Below the pieces are notes generated by a model, which was not told where the DNA came from, did no database searches, and saw nothing but the letters and a program-made list of their open reading frames with translations. From Comamonadaceae bacterium (GTDB lineage: Bacteria > Pseudomonadota > Gammaproteobacteria > Burkholderiales > Burkholderiaceae_C), in assembly GCA_027486755.1 (NCBI GenBank), contig JAIXOM010000023.1:99827-163826 (forward strand): 64,000 nucleotides of DNA, written 5' to 3'. This document shows positions 8,429 to 16,504 of this stretch, piece after piece. The stretch's first letter is position 1. The number at the start of each line of letters is the position of its first letter. The position numbers were made by a program, and so were the translations under genes.

Positions 8429-10312
8429 TTAGGGGGATGCGGCCTGGCCCCTTGCGCCCGGTCGGGGTGTGGCGATGTGCTCTGCGCTGCCGTCATGCAG
8501 CGCCTCGACCAGCGCCGCCCGGTGCTTGAGCACCGCGCGCTGGTTGATGGAGCCCTTGTCGGTGACTTCGCCCAGATCCAGCGAGGGCGGCTCGGTGATG
8601 ATCAGGGCGCGCGCCAGCCGATTCGCGCTGCCGGTGGACTGCTGCGCCAGGCCATCGAGCAATTGCTGCAACCAAGCTTTCACCGCAGGGTGGGCGACCA
8701 TCTCGGCCCAGGGCCTTGTAGCAGGCAGGGCCGCCAGCTTGCGCAGGTCGGGTGTGGGCATCAGCAGGGCGCCCACTTCGTGCAGGTTCAGGCCGGTGAT
8801 GACCGCGTCCTGCACATAGGGCGCGCCGGCGGCGATGATGCGCGCGCGCAGCGGCCCGACGCTGACAAAAGTGCCGGTGGCCAGCTTGAAGTCTTCGGCA
8901 ATGCGCCCGTCAAACTTCAGGCCCAGGTGGATGTTGCTCGGGTCTATCCAGGCCACCGCATCGCCGGTGCAGAAAAAACCTTCTTCATCAAAGGCCTCAG
9001 CCGTTGCCTCGGGGTTGCGCCAATAACCCGGCGTGATGTTGGGGCCGCGGTAACGTATCTCGACCTTGTCGCCCATGGGCGCGAGTTTGAGCTCCAGCCC
9101 CGGCGTGGGCAGGCCGACATGGCCAGCCAGCGAGTGGGGGTTGGTGACGAACAGCGCAAAGGGCGAGGACTCGGTCATGCCCAGGCCGGCGGTCATGACC
9201 ACCCGCTCGCCATACTCGCGCTCGGCATGGGCGTAGAGCGCGTCTTGGATGGGCTGCGACAGCGCCGCGCCGGCGTAGAGCTGCTGGCGCAGCCGCGAGA
9301 AGAAATTGCGCCGCAGCTGCGCGTCCGTGTCCATGGCGCGGGCAATGGCCTCGTAGCCCACAGGCACATTGAAGTACCAGGTGGGGGCCACCTCGCGCAG
9401 ATTGCGCAGGGTCTGCCCGATCAGGTCGGCCGTTGGCTTGCCCTCGTCAATATAGAGCGAGCCGCCGTGGTAGAGCGCCATGAAAAAATCACTGTTGCCG
9501 CCCGCGGTATGGTTCCACGGCAGCCAGTCGACCAGCACCATGGGCTCGTCGCACAGCGAAGGACTGGACTGCACCATCTGCTGCTGGTTAGAGCAGATCA
9601 TGCGCTGGGTGTTGATCACCGCCTTGGGCAATTTGGTCGAGCCGCTGGTAAACAGGAACTTGACCACCGTCTCCGGCCCGGTGGCGCGCATGGCGGCATC
9701 GACCGCCGCGGTCGCTGGCGTAGCGAGCAGCTCAGACCAGGGCGTGATGCGGCGGCTGCCGGCGCTGCTGCCGTCGAGCTCGGCCAGTACCAGCTCGACT
9801 TCGGGTGGTAGCACTGCGTCGATGGACGGGCCGTATTGCGAGGCCTTCGGCGCAAACACCAGGCCCGGCGTGAGGGTCTGCATCACATGGCGCAGCTTGT
9901 CGTAGTCCTTGCTCACCAGGCTGTAGGCGGGCGAGACCGCACAAAAAGCCACGCCCGCATACATGGCGCCCAGCGCGAGCAGGGCATGGTCCAGGCTGTT
10001 GGGGCCGAGGATGACCAAGGGCCTCTCGATCGACAAGCCGCGATCGAGCAGCGCCTGTCCGATGCGGCGCGCGCCGTCCAGGGCCTGCGCAAAACTCAGG
10101 TGCCGCCACTGCCCGCCCAAGGCGGGGTCGCGCTGGGCGAACAGCGTTGCATCGGGCCTTTGCTGGGCCCAGTGCACCAGGCGGTCGCTCATGCGCTCCA
10201 GGTAGGGCTCAAGCGCCTGCTCGCAGCGCAGGTAGTGGTTGCCGCCCGCCTCGTGCAGCACTGCACGGGTGACGCCGAAGGTGAAGTCGCGATAGACCGG
10301 GCTTGTCGTCAT
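8429..10312 (-). CDS. Feruloyl-CoA synthetase-like acyl-CoA ligase
   Basis: This 627-residue ANL-superfamily adenylate-forming enzyme has the P-loop F-T-S-G-S-T-K-L-P-K-A, the A5-like motif G-L-G-M-T-E-S-S-P and the hinge motif C-T-G-D-A. Its length and the M-T-A-G-L-G-M-T-E stretch fit feruloyl-CoA synthetases, which activate ferulate, coumarate or caffeate with ATP and CoA. It lies between a crotonase gene (upstream) and a MarR gene (downstream) in one operon, the usual arrangement for hydroxycinnamate breakdown. The exact aromatic acid is inferred, not shown. Confidence 0.82.
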   Translation of the reverse strand: MTTSPVYRDFTFGVTRAVLHEAGGNHYLRCEQALEPYLERMSDRLVHWAQQRPDATLFAQRDPALGGQWRHLSFAQALDGARRIGQALLDRGLSIERPLVILGPNSLDHALLALGAMYAGVAFCAVSPAYSLVSKDYDKLRHVMQTLTPGLVFAPKASQYGPSIDAVLPPEVELVLAELDGSSAGSRRITPWSELLATPATAAVDAAMRATGPETVVKFLFTSGSTKLPKAVINTQRMICSNQQQMVQSSPSLCDEPMVLVDWLPWNHTAGGNSDFFMALYHGGSLYIDEGKPTADLIGQTLRNLREVAPTWYFNVPVGYEAIARAMDTDAQLRRNFFSRLRQQLYAGAALSQPIQDALYAHAEREYGERVVMTAGLGMTESSPFALFVTNPHSLAGHVGLPTPGLELKLAPMGDKVEIRYRGPNITPGYWRNPEATAEAFDEEGFFCTGDAVAWIDPSNIHLGLKFDGRIAEDFKLATGTFVSVGPLRARIIAAGAPYVQDAVITGLNLHEVGALLMPTPDLRKLAALPATRPWAEMVAHPAVKAWLQQLLDGLAQQSTGSANRLARALIITEPPSLDLGEVTDKGSINQRAVLKHRAALVEALHDGSAEHIATPRPGARGQAASP

Positions 10313-10323
10313 GGGCGGGCTGA

Positions 10324-11127
10324 TCAGGCGCGAACCTTGGGGCCGGTGCCGTCGAGGAAGGCTTTGACCCTGGCCTTGGCCTCGGGGGCCGATTGCGCAA
10401 TGGCCGCCAGCATGGATTCGGTGAGAAAGCCGTGGTCGGCCGGCTGCTCTGCGATGCGCGGCAGGCCTTGGATCAGGGCATAGTTGGTCATCGGTGCGTT
10501 GGTGGCCACCCGCTCGGCCAGCTCAATGGCCTTGGTCAGGGCTTCGCCGGCCGGCACATGGTATTGCGCCAGACCCAGCGCTGTCCCTTCGGCCGCCTTG
10601 TAGACGCGGCCGGTCAGCATCATGTCGAGCACCCGGTGCGCGCCTATCAACTTGGAGATGCGCACCGAACCGCCGCCGCCGACGAAGATGCCGCGCGAGC
10701 CTTCGGGCAGCGCAAAAAACGCGCTGTCGTCGGCCACCCGGATATGACAGGCGGTCGCCAGCTCCAGCCCGCCGCCAACTACCGCGCCGTGCAGCGCCGC
10801 GATCACCGGCCTGCGGCCTTGCTCGAGCTCGCGCAAGATGTAGTACCAAGAGCGCGAGTGGTGCAAGCCCTCGACCGCGTCGCGCTCCTTGAGCTCGCCC
10901 AGGTCCAGCCCGGCGCAAAAATGCTCGCCTTCACCGGCCAGCACCACCGCGCGTGTGCTTTCGGGCAGCTCGGCGATGTGATGACCCAGCGCGGCCATAA
11001 GACCATCGCTGATGGCATTGCGCTTTTGCGGGCGGCTCAGCCGAATGATGGAAATCGAGCTGCGGTGCTCGACCTGAATTTGGTCCAGGCTGGGCGCTAT
11101 GCCCGCAGACCCTTGTATATTGCTCAT
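10324..11127 (-). CDS. Enoyl-CoA hydratase/isomerase (crotonase) family protein
   Basis: This 267-residue crotonase-fold enzyme has the oxyanion-hole segment H-F-C-A-G-L-D-L and the second one H-G-A-V-V-G-G-G-L-E. Glu of G-G-G-L-E and a further acidic residue in L-P-E-G-S-R-G-I-F are placed for hydration. As first gene of the CoA-ligase operon it probably acts on the cinnamoyl-CoA product. Whether it is a hydratase-lyase giving an aldehyde, or a plain hydratase, cannot be told. AGGA 7 nt upstream supports the ATG at 11127. Eleven bases separate it from the ligase gene. Confidence 0.85.
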   Translation of the reverse strand: MSNIQGSAGIAPSLDQIQVEHRSSISIIRLSRPQKRNAISDGLMAALGHHIAELPESTRAVVLAGEGEHFCAGLDLGELKERDAVEGLHHSRSWYYILRELEQGRRPVIAALHGAVVGGGLELATACHIRVADDSAFFALPEGSRGIFVGGGGSVRISKLIGAHRVLDMMLTGRVYKAAEGTALGLAQYHVPAGEALTKAIELAERVATNAPMTNYALIQGLPRIAEQPADHGFLTESMLAAIAQSAPEAKARVKAFLDGTGPKVRA

Positions 11128-11143
11128 GGAGATCCTGCTAGAA

Positions 11144-11160
11144 AGCTATAATTCATAGCT
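11144..11160. promoter_or_regulatory. Candidate MarR operator over the divergent promoter
   Basis: AGCTAT and ATAGCT form a perfect inverted repeat with a 5-nt spacer between the crotonase operon (minus strand) and the amidohydrolase gene (plus strand). A TATAAT hexamer at 11147-11152 on the plus strand lies inside it, so a bound repressor would cover a -10 box. The assignment to the MarR protein is by position only. Confidence 0.5.
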
Positions 11161-11216
11161 AGTTTAGAAAGGCTGCCCTGTCTTCGAATCAGGGTAAACC
11201 CCAGCGAGGTATGCAC

Positions 11217-12080
11217 ATGGACCATCGAAACCTGATCGCCATCGACATTCACACCCACGCCGAAGTCAGTTGCTGGAACCCCTTCGACAACTACGGCGAG
11301 GAATACGACCGCGCCGCTGACAAATACTTCAAGAATTCACGGCGCCCGACCATTGCCGAGACGGTGGCCTACTACCGCGAACGCAAGATCGGCCTGGTGA
11401 TGTTCACCGTCGACAGCGAGTCCAAGCTCGGGCGCCGGCGCATCCCCAATGAGGAGATTGCTCAGGCCGCGCGTGAGAACAGCGACATGATGATCGCCTT
11501 TGGCAGCATAGACCCGCACAAGGGCAAGATGGGTGCGCGCGAGGCCGAGCGGCTGATCAAGGAAGAGGGCGTGCGCGGCTTCAAATTCCATCCGACGGTG
11601 CAGGGCTACCACCCCTACGACAAGATGGCCTGGCCGATTTATGAGGTGATCGCTGCGCACAAGCTGCCGGCGATTTTTCATACCGGACACAGCGGCATCG
11701 GTTCGGGCATGCGCTGCGGCGGCGGGCTGCGGCTGGAGTATTCCAACCCCATGCACCTGGACGACGTGGCCATTGACTTCCCCGACATGCAGATCGTCAT
11801 GGCCCACCCGAGCTTTCCCTGGCAGGACGAGGCCCTGTCGGTGGCCACCCACAAGCCCAACGTCTGGATCGACCTCTCAGGCTGGAGCCCCAAGTACTTT
11901 CCCAAGCAGTTGGTGCAATACGCCAACACCCTGCTCAAAGACCGCGTGCTCTTTGGCAGCGACTACCCACTGATCACCCCCGAGCGCTGGATGAAAGACT
12001 TTGAAGAGGCCGGCTTCAAGCCCGAAGTGATGCCCGGCATCCTCAAGGACAACGCGGTACGCCTGCTCGGGCTGAGCTGA
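11217..12080 (+). CDS. ACMSD-type amidohydrolase family protein with intact metal site
   Basis: This 287-residue TIM-barrel protein of amidohydrolase family 2 has the strand-1 metal motif I-D-I-H-T-H, K-F-H-P about 125, I-F-H-T-G-H-S-G-I about 158, M-A-H-P-S-F-P-W about 197 and the final metal ligand F-G-S-D-Y-P. ATG 11217 is preferred over 11211 because GAGG stands 7 nt before it. It is divergent from the CoA-ligase/crotonase operon. An enzyme of this class (CouO) takes part in Rhodococcus p-coumarate catabolism, which is from memory. I infer a similar chain-shortening hydrolysis or decarboxylation here. Confidence 0.82.
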   Translation: MDHRNLIAIDIHTHAEVSCWNPFDNYGEEYDRAADKYFKNSRRPTIAETVAYYRERKIGLVMFTVDSESKLGRRRIPNEEIAQAARENSDMMIAFGSIDPHKGKMGAREAERLIKEEGVRGFKFHPTVQGYHPYDKMAWPIYEVIAAHKLPAIFHTGHSGIGSGMRCGGGLRLEYSNPMHLDDVAIDFPDMQIVMAHPSFPWQDEALSVATHKPNVWIDLSGWSPKYFPKQLVQYANTLLKDRVLFGSDYPLITPERWMKDFEEAGFKPEVMPGILKDNAVRLLGLS

Positions 12081-12087
12081 GCCCGAG

Positions 12088-12324
12088 CCCCTCTTGCTCC
12101 CTCTCCCTTTGGGAGAGGGCTGGGGTGAGGGCGTGGGCTTTCATGAAACGACTGATCCAATTCGGATCAGCGCTGCCCTCACCCTAACCCTCTCCCAGAG
12201 GGAGAGGGAATAAAACTTGGCCCGCCTTCGGCCCTTTGAAAGCCCGATTGAGCATGAGCGCCGCCCCGTACTGGCAAGGCCCTCTTGCTCCCTCTCCCTT
12301 TGGGAGAGGGCTGGGGTGAGGGCA
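12088..12324. repeat. Three copies of a REP-like palindromic repeat
   Basis: Copies lie at 12088-12133 and 12279-12324 in the same orientation (identical over 43 nt) and at 12176-12210 inverted. Each has CCCTCTCCC and GGGAGAGGG arms followed by a GGGGTGAGGG-type tail. The same element recurs at 39556-39650. They fill the 296-bp gap between convergent genes, which holds no coding sequence. Confidence 0.9.
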
Positions 12325-12376
12325 TGGTCATAGCGCCAGGGCGGCGCTCGCACAAGCCTCAGCAGCCCCCCCAGGC

Positions 12377-13558
12377 TCAGGCCGCCTCTTCGAAGGGCAG
12401 GCCTACAAAATTTTCAGCGTAGGTCAGAGCGCCGGTGGGGTCGGTGGTCATGTACCTGAGCCGCTCTCTTTGAGCGCGCCAGTTGAATTCGCTGGTGTCC
12501 GGAAAGCGGTGCAGCAGGGTGCACATATCGGCTGAGAATCGCTGGACCTGCCAGACGCGCTTGAGCGCAGTTTCCGAGTAGCGATCGAGCGGGCCGCGGT
12601 CGCCGCGCTGGTAAAAGGCGCTAAATGCTGGCGCCAGGATGCTGATGTCGGCCAGCGCCGAATTGAGGCCTTTGGCGCCTGTGGGCGGCACGATATGGGC
12701 CGCGTCCCCGGCCATGAAGAGCTGCCCGTACTGCATGGGCTCGATGACGAAGTTCTTCATCGCGGTCACGCTCTTTTGGGTGATGCGCCCTTCGATCAAA
12801 GCCGGGCGGTCCGGCACGTCCATGCGGGTGTGTAACTCGCTCCAGACCCGGTCGTCTGACCAGTTATCGGGCTTGTCGTCAACCGGGCATTGCAGGTAGA
12901 GCCGGCTGATCTCGGGGGCTCGGAAGCTGCTCATCGCAAAGCCGCGCTCGTGGCAGCTATAGGCGACTTCCAGCGAGGGCGGTGCCACTTCGGCCAGTAT
13001 GCCCAGCCAGGCAAAGGGGTAGTTCTCTTCGTAGACCTTGAGCACGCCTTCCGGGATGGCCTGTTTGCAAGGGCCGTGGTAGCCGTCGCAGCCGGCAATG
13101 AAGTCGCAGCTGAGCTCGTGCTCCTGGCCATCTTTGAGGAAGTACACCCGGGGCTGCTTGGTATCGACACCGGTGATGCGGGTCACCGGGGTGTCGAACA
13201 GGATCTCTTGCCCGGCCTGGGCATGGGCCTGCAGCAGATCGCTCACGATCTCATACTGGGGATAGATGGTGAAGCAGCGCTGGGTCATGCCCGCAAAATC
13301 AACCCGGTGACCCTGTCCGTCAAAACGGAAGTCGGTCTGATCGACGATCAGCCCGATGTCTTTGAGGCGTTGACCCAGCCCCACCCGCTCCAGCAGCGAG
13401 ACCGCGCCATGCTCCAGGCCGCCGGCCCGCATGCGGGTGCCCACATGGTCGCGGTTGCCCCGCTCCAAGACCACCGAGGAGATTCCGGCCAGCCGCAGCA
13501 TGTGCGAGAGCAGGAGCCCAGCCGGTCCGGCGCCAACAATGGCCACTTGTGTGTGCAT
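12377..13558 (-). CDS. pobA: 4-hydroxybenzoate 3-monooxygenase
   Basis: This 393-residue FAD monooxygenase converts 4-hydroxybenzoate to protocatechuate with NADPH and O2. It has the N-terminal dinucleotide motif G-A-G-P-A-G-L at 9-15, the D-G motif C-D-G-Y-H-G and the flavin-ribityl motif G-D-A-A-H-I-V-P-P-T-G. Length and motif spacing match PobA closely. 4-hydroxybenzoate is the natural end product of coumarate side-chain shortening, so it extends the neighbouring pathway. No pobR lies beside it; a Bug receptor gene ends 5 nt upstream and may be co-transcribed. Confidence 0.95.
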   Translation of the reverse strand: MHTQVAIVGAGPAGLLLSHMLRLAGISSVVLERGNRDHVGTRMRAGGLEHGAVSLLERVGLGQRLKDIGLIVDQTDFRFDGQGHRVDFAGMTQRCFTIYPQYEIVSDLLQAHAQAGQEILFDTPVTRITGVDTKQPRVYFLKDGQEHELSCDFIAGCDGYHGPCKQAIPEGVLKVYEENYPFAWLGILAEVAPPSLEVAYSCHERGFAMSSFRAPEISRLYLQCPVDDKPDNWSDDRVWSELHTRMDVPDRPALIEGRITQKSVTAMKNFVIEPMQYGQLFMAGDAAHIVPPTGAKGLNSALADISILAPAFSAFYQRGDRGPLDRYSETALKRVWQVQRFSADMCTLLHRFPDTSEFNWRAQRERLRYMTTDPTGALTYAENFVGLPFEEAA

Positions 13559-13563
13559 GATGT

Positions 13564-14538
13564 TCAGTCCAGTTTGGCGCCGGATTCTTTGACCACTTTG
13601 CTCCAGCGCGCCAGTTCGATTTGGATGTAGGCCCGAAATTGGTCCGGGGTGTCGCCGATCGGCACCGAACCGATTTCTTGCATGCGGGCTTGGAAGGCAG
13701 GCTCGCGGACAATTTTTTGAGTCGCCGCAGCCAGGCGGTTGATGATCTCAGGCGGGGTTTTGGCCGGCGCCACCAGGCCGTTCCAGGGGCCCGATTCATA
13801 GCCGGTCAGCCCCAGCTCCGCGAGAGTGGGAACGTCGGGCAAAGGGGCCTGCCGGGTGGCGCTGGTCACCGCCAGGCCGCGCAGTCGGCCGGAGCGGATG
13901 TGCGGCAGCGCGTCGAACATATTGTTGAAGGAAATCGGGATCTCGCCGCTGATCGAGGCCACCGCCAGCGGCGCCCCGCCCTTGAAGGGCACATGGATCA
14001 TGTTGACCCCGGCCATGGACTTGAACAACTCGCCCGACATATGGGTGGTGCTGGCCATCCCGCCCGAGCCGAAGGCGTACTTGCCGGGCTCCTTCTTGAG
14101 CAAGGCAATCAACTCGGGCACCGTCTTGGCCGGGAAGGAGGAATGGACCAGCAGCACTTGGGCATTGCTGGCCACATTGCTGATCGGCGCCAGGTCACGC
14201 AGCGCGTCGTAGGGAATCTTGGGCATCAGTGCCGGCATCACCGTGTGCGGCCCGGTGGAAGACATCAGCAGGGTGTAGCCGTCGGGCGCAGCCTTGGCCA
14301 CAAAGTCGGTGGCGATCACGCCGCCGGCGCCGGCCTTGTTCTCTACCACCACGCTTTGGCCCAGGAGTTCTTGCAAGCGGGTGGCCGTCATGCGTGCCAC
14401 CGCGTCGGTATTGCCCCCGGCGGGGAAGGGCACCACGATCTTGATCGGCCGGTTGGGCCAGTCCTGTGCCAATGCTGCTCCGCCCAGGGCCGATGTGATG
14501 GTCCAGACCAGTAGAGCCGTCCATTTTGAAAAAGTCAT
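13564..14538 (-). CDS. Bug/TctC-family substrate-binding protein
   Basis: This 324-residue periplasmic receptor has a signal peptide (M-T-F-S-K-W, hydrophobic core, cleavage near A-L-A-Q-D) and the family motifs W-P-N-R-P-I-K-I-V-V-P-F-P-A-G-G, A-P-D-G-Y-T-L-L, H-V-P-F-K-G-G and a P-D-V-P-T-L-A-E-L-G segment. ATG 14538 is supported by a GGAAGGA-like ribosome site about 8 nt upstream. It precedes pobA by 5 nt on the same strand, which hints at an aromatic-acid ligand such as 4-hydroxybenzoate. This is inference from context. No TctA/TctB genes are present. Confidence 0.92.
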   Translation of the reverse strand: MTFSKWTALLVWTITSALGGAALAQDWPNRPIKIVVPFPAGGNTDAVARMTATRLQELLGQSVVVENKAGAGGVIATDFVAKAAPDGYTLLMSSTGPHTVMPALMPKIPYDALRDLAPISNVASNAQVLLVHSSFPAKTVPELIALLKKEPGKYAFGSGGMASTTHMSGELFKSMAGVNMIHVPFKGGAPLAVASISGEIPISFNNMFDALPHIRSGRLRGLAVTSATRQAPLPDVPTLAELGLTGYESGPWNGLVAPAKTPPEIINRLAAATQKIVREPAFQARMQEIGSVPIGDTPDQFRAYIQIELARWSKVVKESGAKLD

Positions 14539-14790
14539 GAGGCAGTCCTTCCTTGCTTTGCGTTGAGCGCGTCCGCTTTGTTGAGCTTGTTTGATTATTG
14601 GGTAAATCCTGGCGTCCCAAGACCCATCGTGGCGAGGGTTTTCCTGGGTCCTTGACTCCCCACTTTCCCGGTGTTCCAGCGTGCGCTTGCGCATGGCGGC
14701 GTCGGGGATGTCCCGCCCGTGACTTTTTGAGGCTCACTCCACGCTGGGCGCTAAGCCAGAAAGCCGCTGCACCCCGAATAATCGCTAGGC

Positions 14791-15714
14791 ATGAGCACCA
14801 CCCCCATCCTTCACCACTTCGAAGCCTCGCCCTTTGCCGAGAAAATTCGCGCCGTCCTGGGCCTCAAACGCATGGCCTGGCGCTCGGTGCTGATTCCCAT
14901 GGCCATGCCCAAGCCGGATGTGATTGCGCTGACGGGCGGCTACCGCAGAACGCCCATCGTGCAGATGGGTGCCGACATTTATTGCGACACGGCTTTGATC
15001 GCCAAGCTGCTCGACGAGTTGCAGGCTGAGCCCAGCTTGCTGCCGGCCGCAGCGCCCATGGCCACCCTGGTGGCCGCTTGGGCCGACAGCACGCTGTTTT
15101 GGCAGGCGATCATGAACACCCAGTCGCCTTCAGCGCGCGCGCTCATCTTCCAGGGCCTGAGCCCCGAGGCGATGCAGCAGGTGCGCGATGACCGTGCGGC
15201 CTTTACCAGTGGCCTCAAGCGCCCGAGTGCAAGCGATGCCGCCGCGCAGCTGCAGTCGGCCCTGCGCAGCTTTGAGCAGGCGCTAACTCAGCACCCCTGG
15301 CTGATGGGCCCGGCGGCCTCGATCGCCGATTTCTCGGTCTACCACTGCCTGTGGTTCATCACCCGCGGCGGTATGGCCGATGCCCTGCTCGGCCCCTGGC
15401 CGGCGGTACGCGCCTGGTATGCCCGCATCGTGGCGCTCGGCCATGGCATGCGCACCGAGATCAGCAGCACCGAGGCCATCGCCCTTGCTGCTTCGGCTGG
15501 CAGCCATGCGGCCGTGCAGGTGGCGCCGGGCCTGGGCTTTGCGGCCGGCGACACGGTCAAGGTGGCCGCCACTGACTACGGCACCGAAGCCGTCAGCGGC
15601 ACCCTGGTGGGGCTGAGCGTGGACAGCATCACCGTGGCCCGGCAGGATGCGCGCGCCGGCACAGTGCATGTTCACTTTCCCCGGCTGGGCTTTGACCTGA
15701 GCAAGGCGGGTTGA
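14791..15714 (+). CDS. Glutathione S-transferase family protein with an extra C-terminal domain
   Basis: This 307-residue protein has a thioredoxin-fold N-terminus (S-P-F-A-E-K-I-R-A-V-L-G-L, then R-R-T-P-I-V-Q with the cis-Pro) and an all-helical GST domain with P-W-L-M-G-P-A-A-S-I-A-D-F at about 168-180. About 80 further residues follow, rich in small residues and beta-like (P-G-L-G-F-A-A-G-D-T-V-K-V, then a final H-V-H-F-P-R-L-G-F). Ordinary GSTs are about 200-230 residues, so the tail is an addition of unknown role. The substrate is unknown. Confidence 0.85.
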   Translation: MSTTPILHHFEASPFAEKIRAVLGLKRMAWRSVLIPMAMPKPDVIALTGGYRRTPIVQMGADIYCDTALIAKLLDELQAEPSLLPAAAPMATLVAAWADSTLFWQAIMNTQSPSARALIFQGLSPEAMQQVRDDRAAFTSGLKRPSASDAAAQLQSALRSFEQALTQHPWLMGPAASIADFSVYHCLWFITRGGMADALLGPWPAVRAWYARIVALGHGMRTEISSTEAIALAASAGSHAAVQVAPGLGFAAGDTVKVAATDYGTEAVSGTLVGLSVDSITVARQDARAGTVHVHFPRLGFDLSKAG

Positions 15715-15753
15715 GCGCGGCGAGTTGAGCGAACTGGCCCTAGCGATCTAGGC

Positions 15754-16503
15754 TTAAAACCGCTCGCCAGCCGGCAGATAGCGCCACTGGCCCACCGGCA
15801 GCGCGCCCATGGCAATGCGTCCGATGCGGATGCGCCGCAGCGCTTGCAGCTCTAGGCCCACTTGGGCGCACATCCATTCGATGGCGTCGGGCGCGATGCT
15901 TTTGACCGCAAAGCGCAGGCGGGTTTCGCTCTGCCAGCTGACCTTGGCCGGCGGCAGCGGCCTGCCAAAGCGCTGCAGGCCGTGACACAGGCGCGCCAGG
16001 CCGTCGGGCGCAATCTGGCCTCTGACCTCGGCGATCAGCTCCTGTTCGATGAAAGCCGCGTCTTCGGTGAGCTTGCGCAGCACCCGCGCATCCTGGCTGA
16101 ACACACACAGCCCACTGGCCGGCCTGGGCAGCGCCAGCAGCATCTGCAGCCCGATCTGATGGGTTTTGTTCGGGCGTATGCCCGAGGGGTCGTCCTTCAA
16201 GCGCTGGGCGGGGTTTAGAAGCTCGGTCGTCGCAAGAATGCCCGCCGGCTTGTGTATCAGGTAAGTGGCGGAGACGGGCGGTTGCAGCCGCGCCTTGGGG
16301 TCGATCGTCACCCGCTGGTTCTCGCTCACCCGCATCTGCGGCGCGTCGGCCAACTGCCCGTCGACCCGCACCCACCCTTCGGTGATGTATTGCTCGGCCT
16401 CGCGGCGCGAGCAGGGCACGCGCGCGGCGACCAGCTTGGCCAGGCGCTGTCCTTCCTCGGGCGCCTGTGCCTGTGCCTTTGTCGGTGCAGTGCTTGGCTC
16501 CAT
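15754..16503 (-). CDS. RsuA/RluB-family pseudouridine synthase homologue lacking the catalytic Asp motif
   Basis: This 249-residue protein has an N-terminal S4 RNA-binding domain (R-L-A-K-L-V-A-A-R-V-P-C-S-R-R-E-A to V-R-V-D-G) and a synthase domain with Y-L-I-H-K-P-A-G-I-L at 81-90. Where active enzymes carry G-R-L-D-x-x-(S/T)-x-G-L, this one reads L-A-L-P-R-P-A-S-G-L at 123-132, so the catalytic Asp position is Pro126. It starts 1 nt after the stop of dbpA, so the two are co-translated. It may bind rRNA without modifying it, or use another residue. Confidence 0.85.
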   Translation of the reverse strand: MEPSTAPTKAQAQAPEEGQRLAKLVAARVPCSRREAEQYITEGWVRVDGQLADAPQMRVSENQRVTIDPKARLQPPVSATYLIHKPAGILATTELLNPAQRLKDDPSGIRPNKTHQIGLQMLLALPRPASGLCVFSQDARVLRKLTEDAAFIEQELIAEVRGQIAPDGLARLCHGLQRFGRPLPPAKVSWQSETRLRFAVKSIAPDAIEWMCAQVGLELQALRRIRIGRIAMGALPVGQWRYLPAGERF

Positions 16504-16504
16504 G

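Noticed and set aside
8282..9811. 509-codon plus-strand frame opposite the CoA ligase
   Set aside because: Antisense shadow of a gene with all adenylation motifs.
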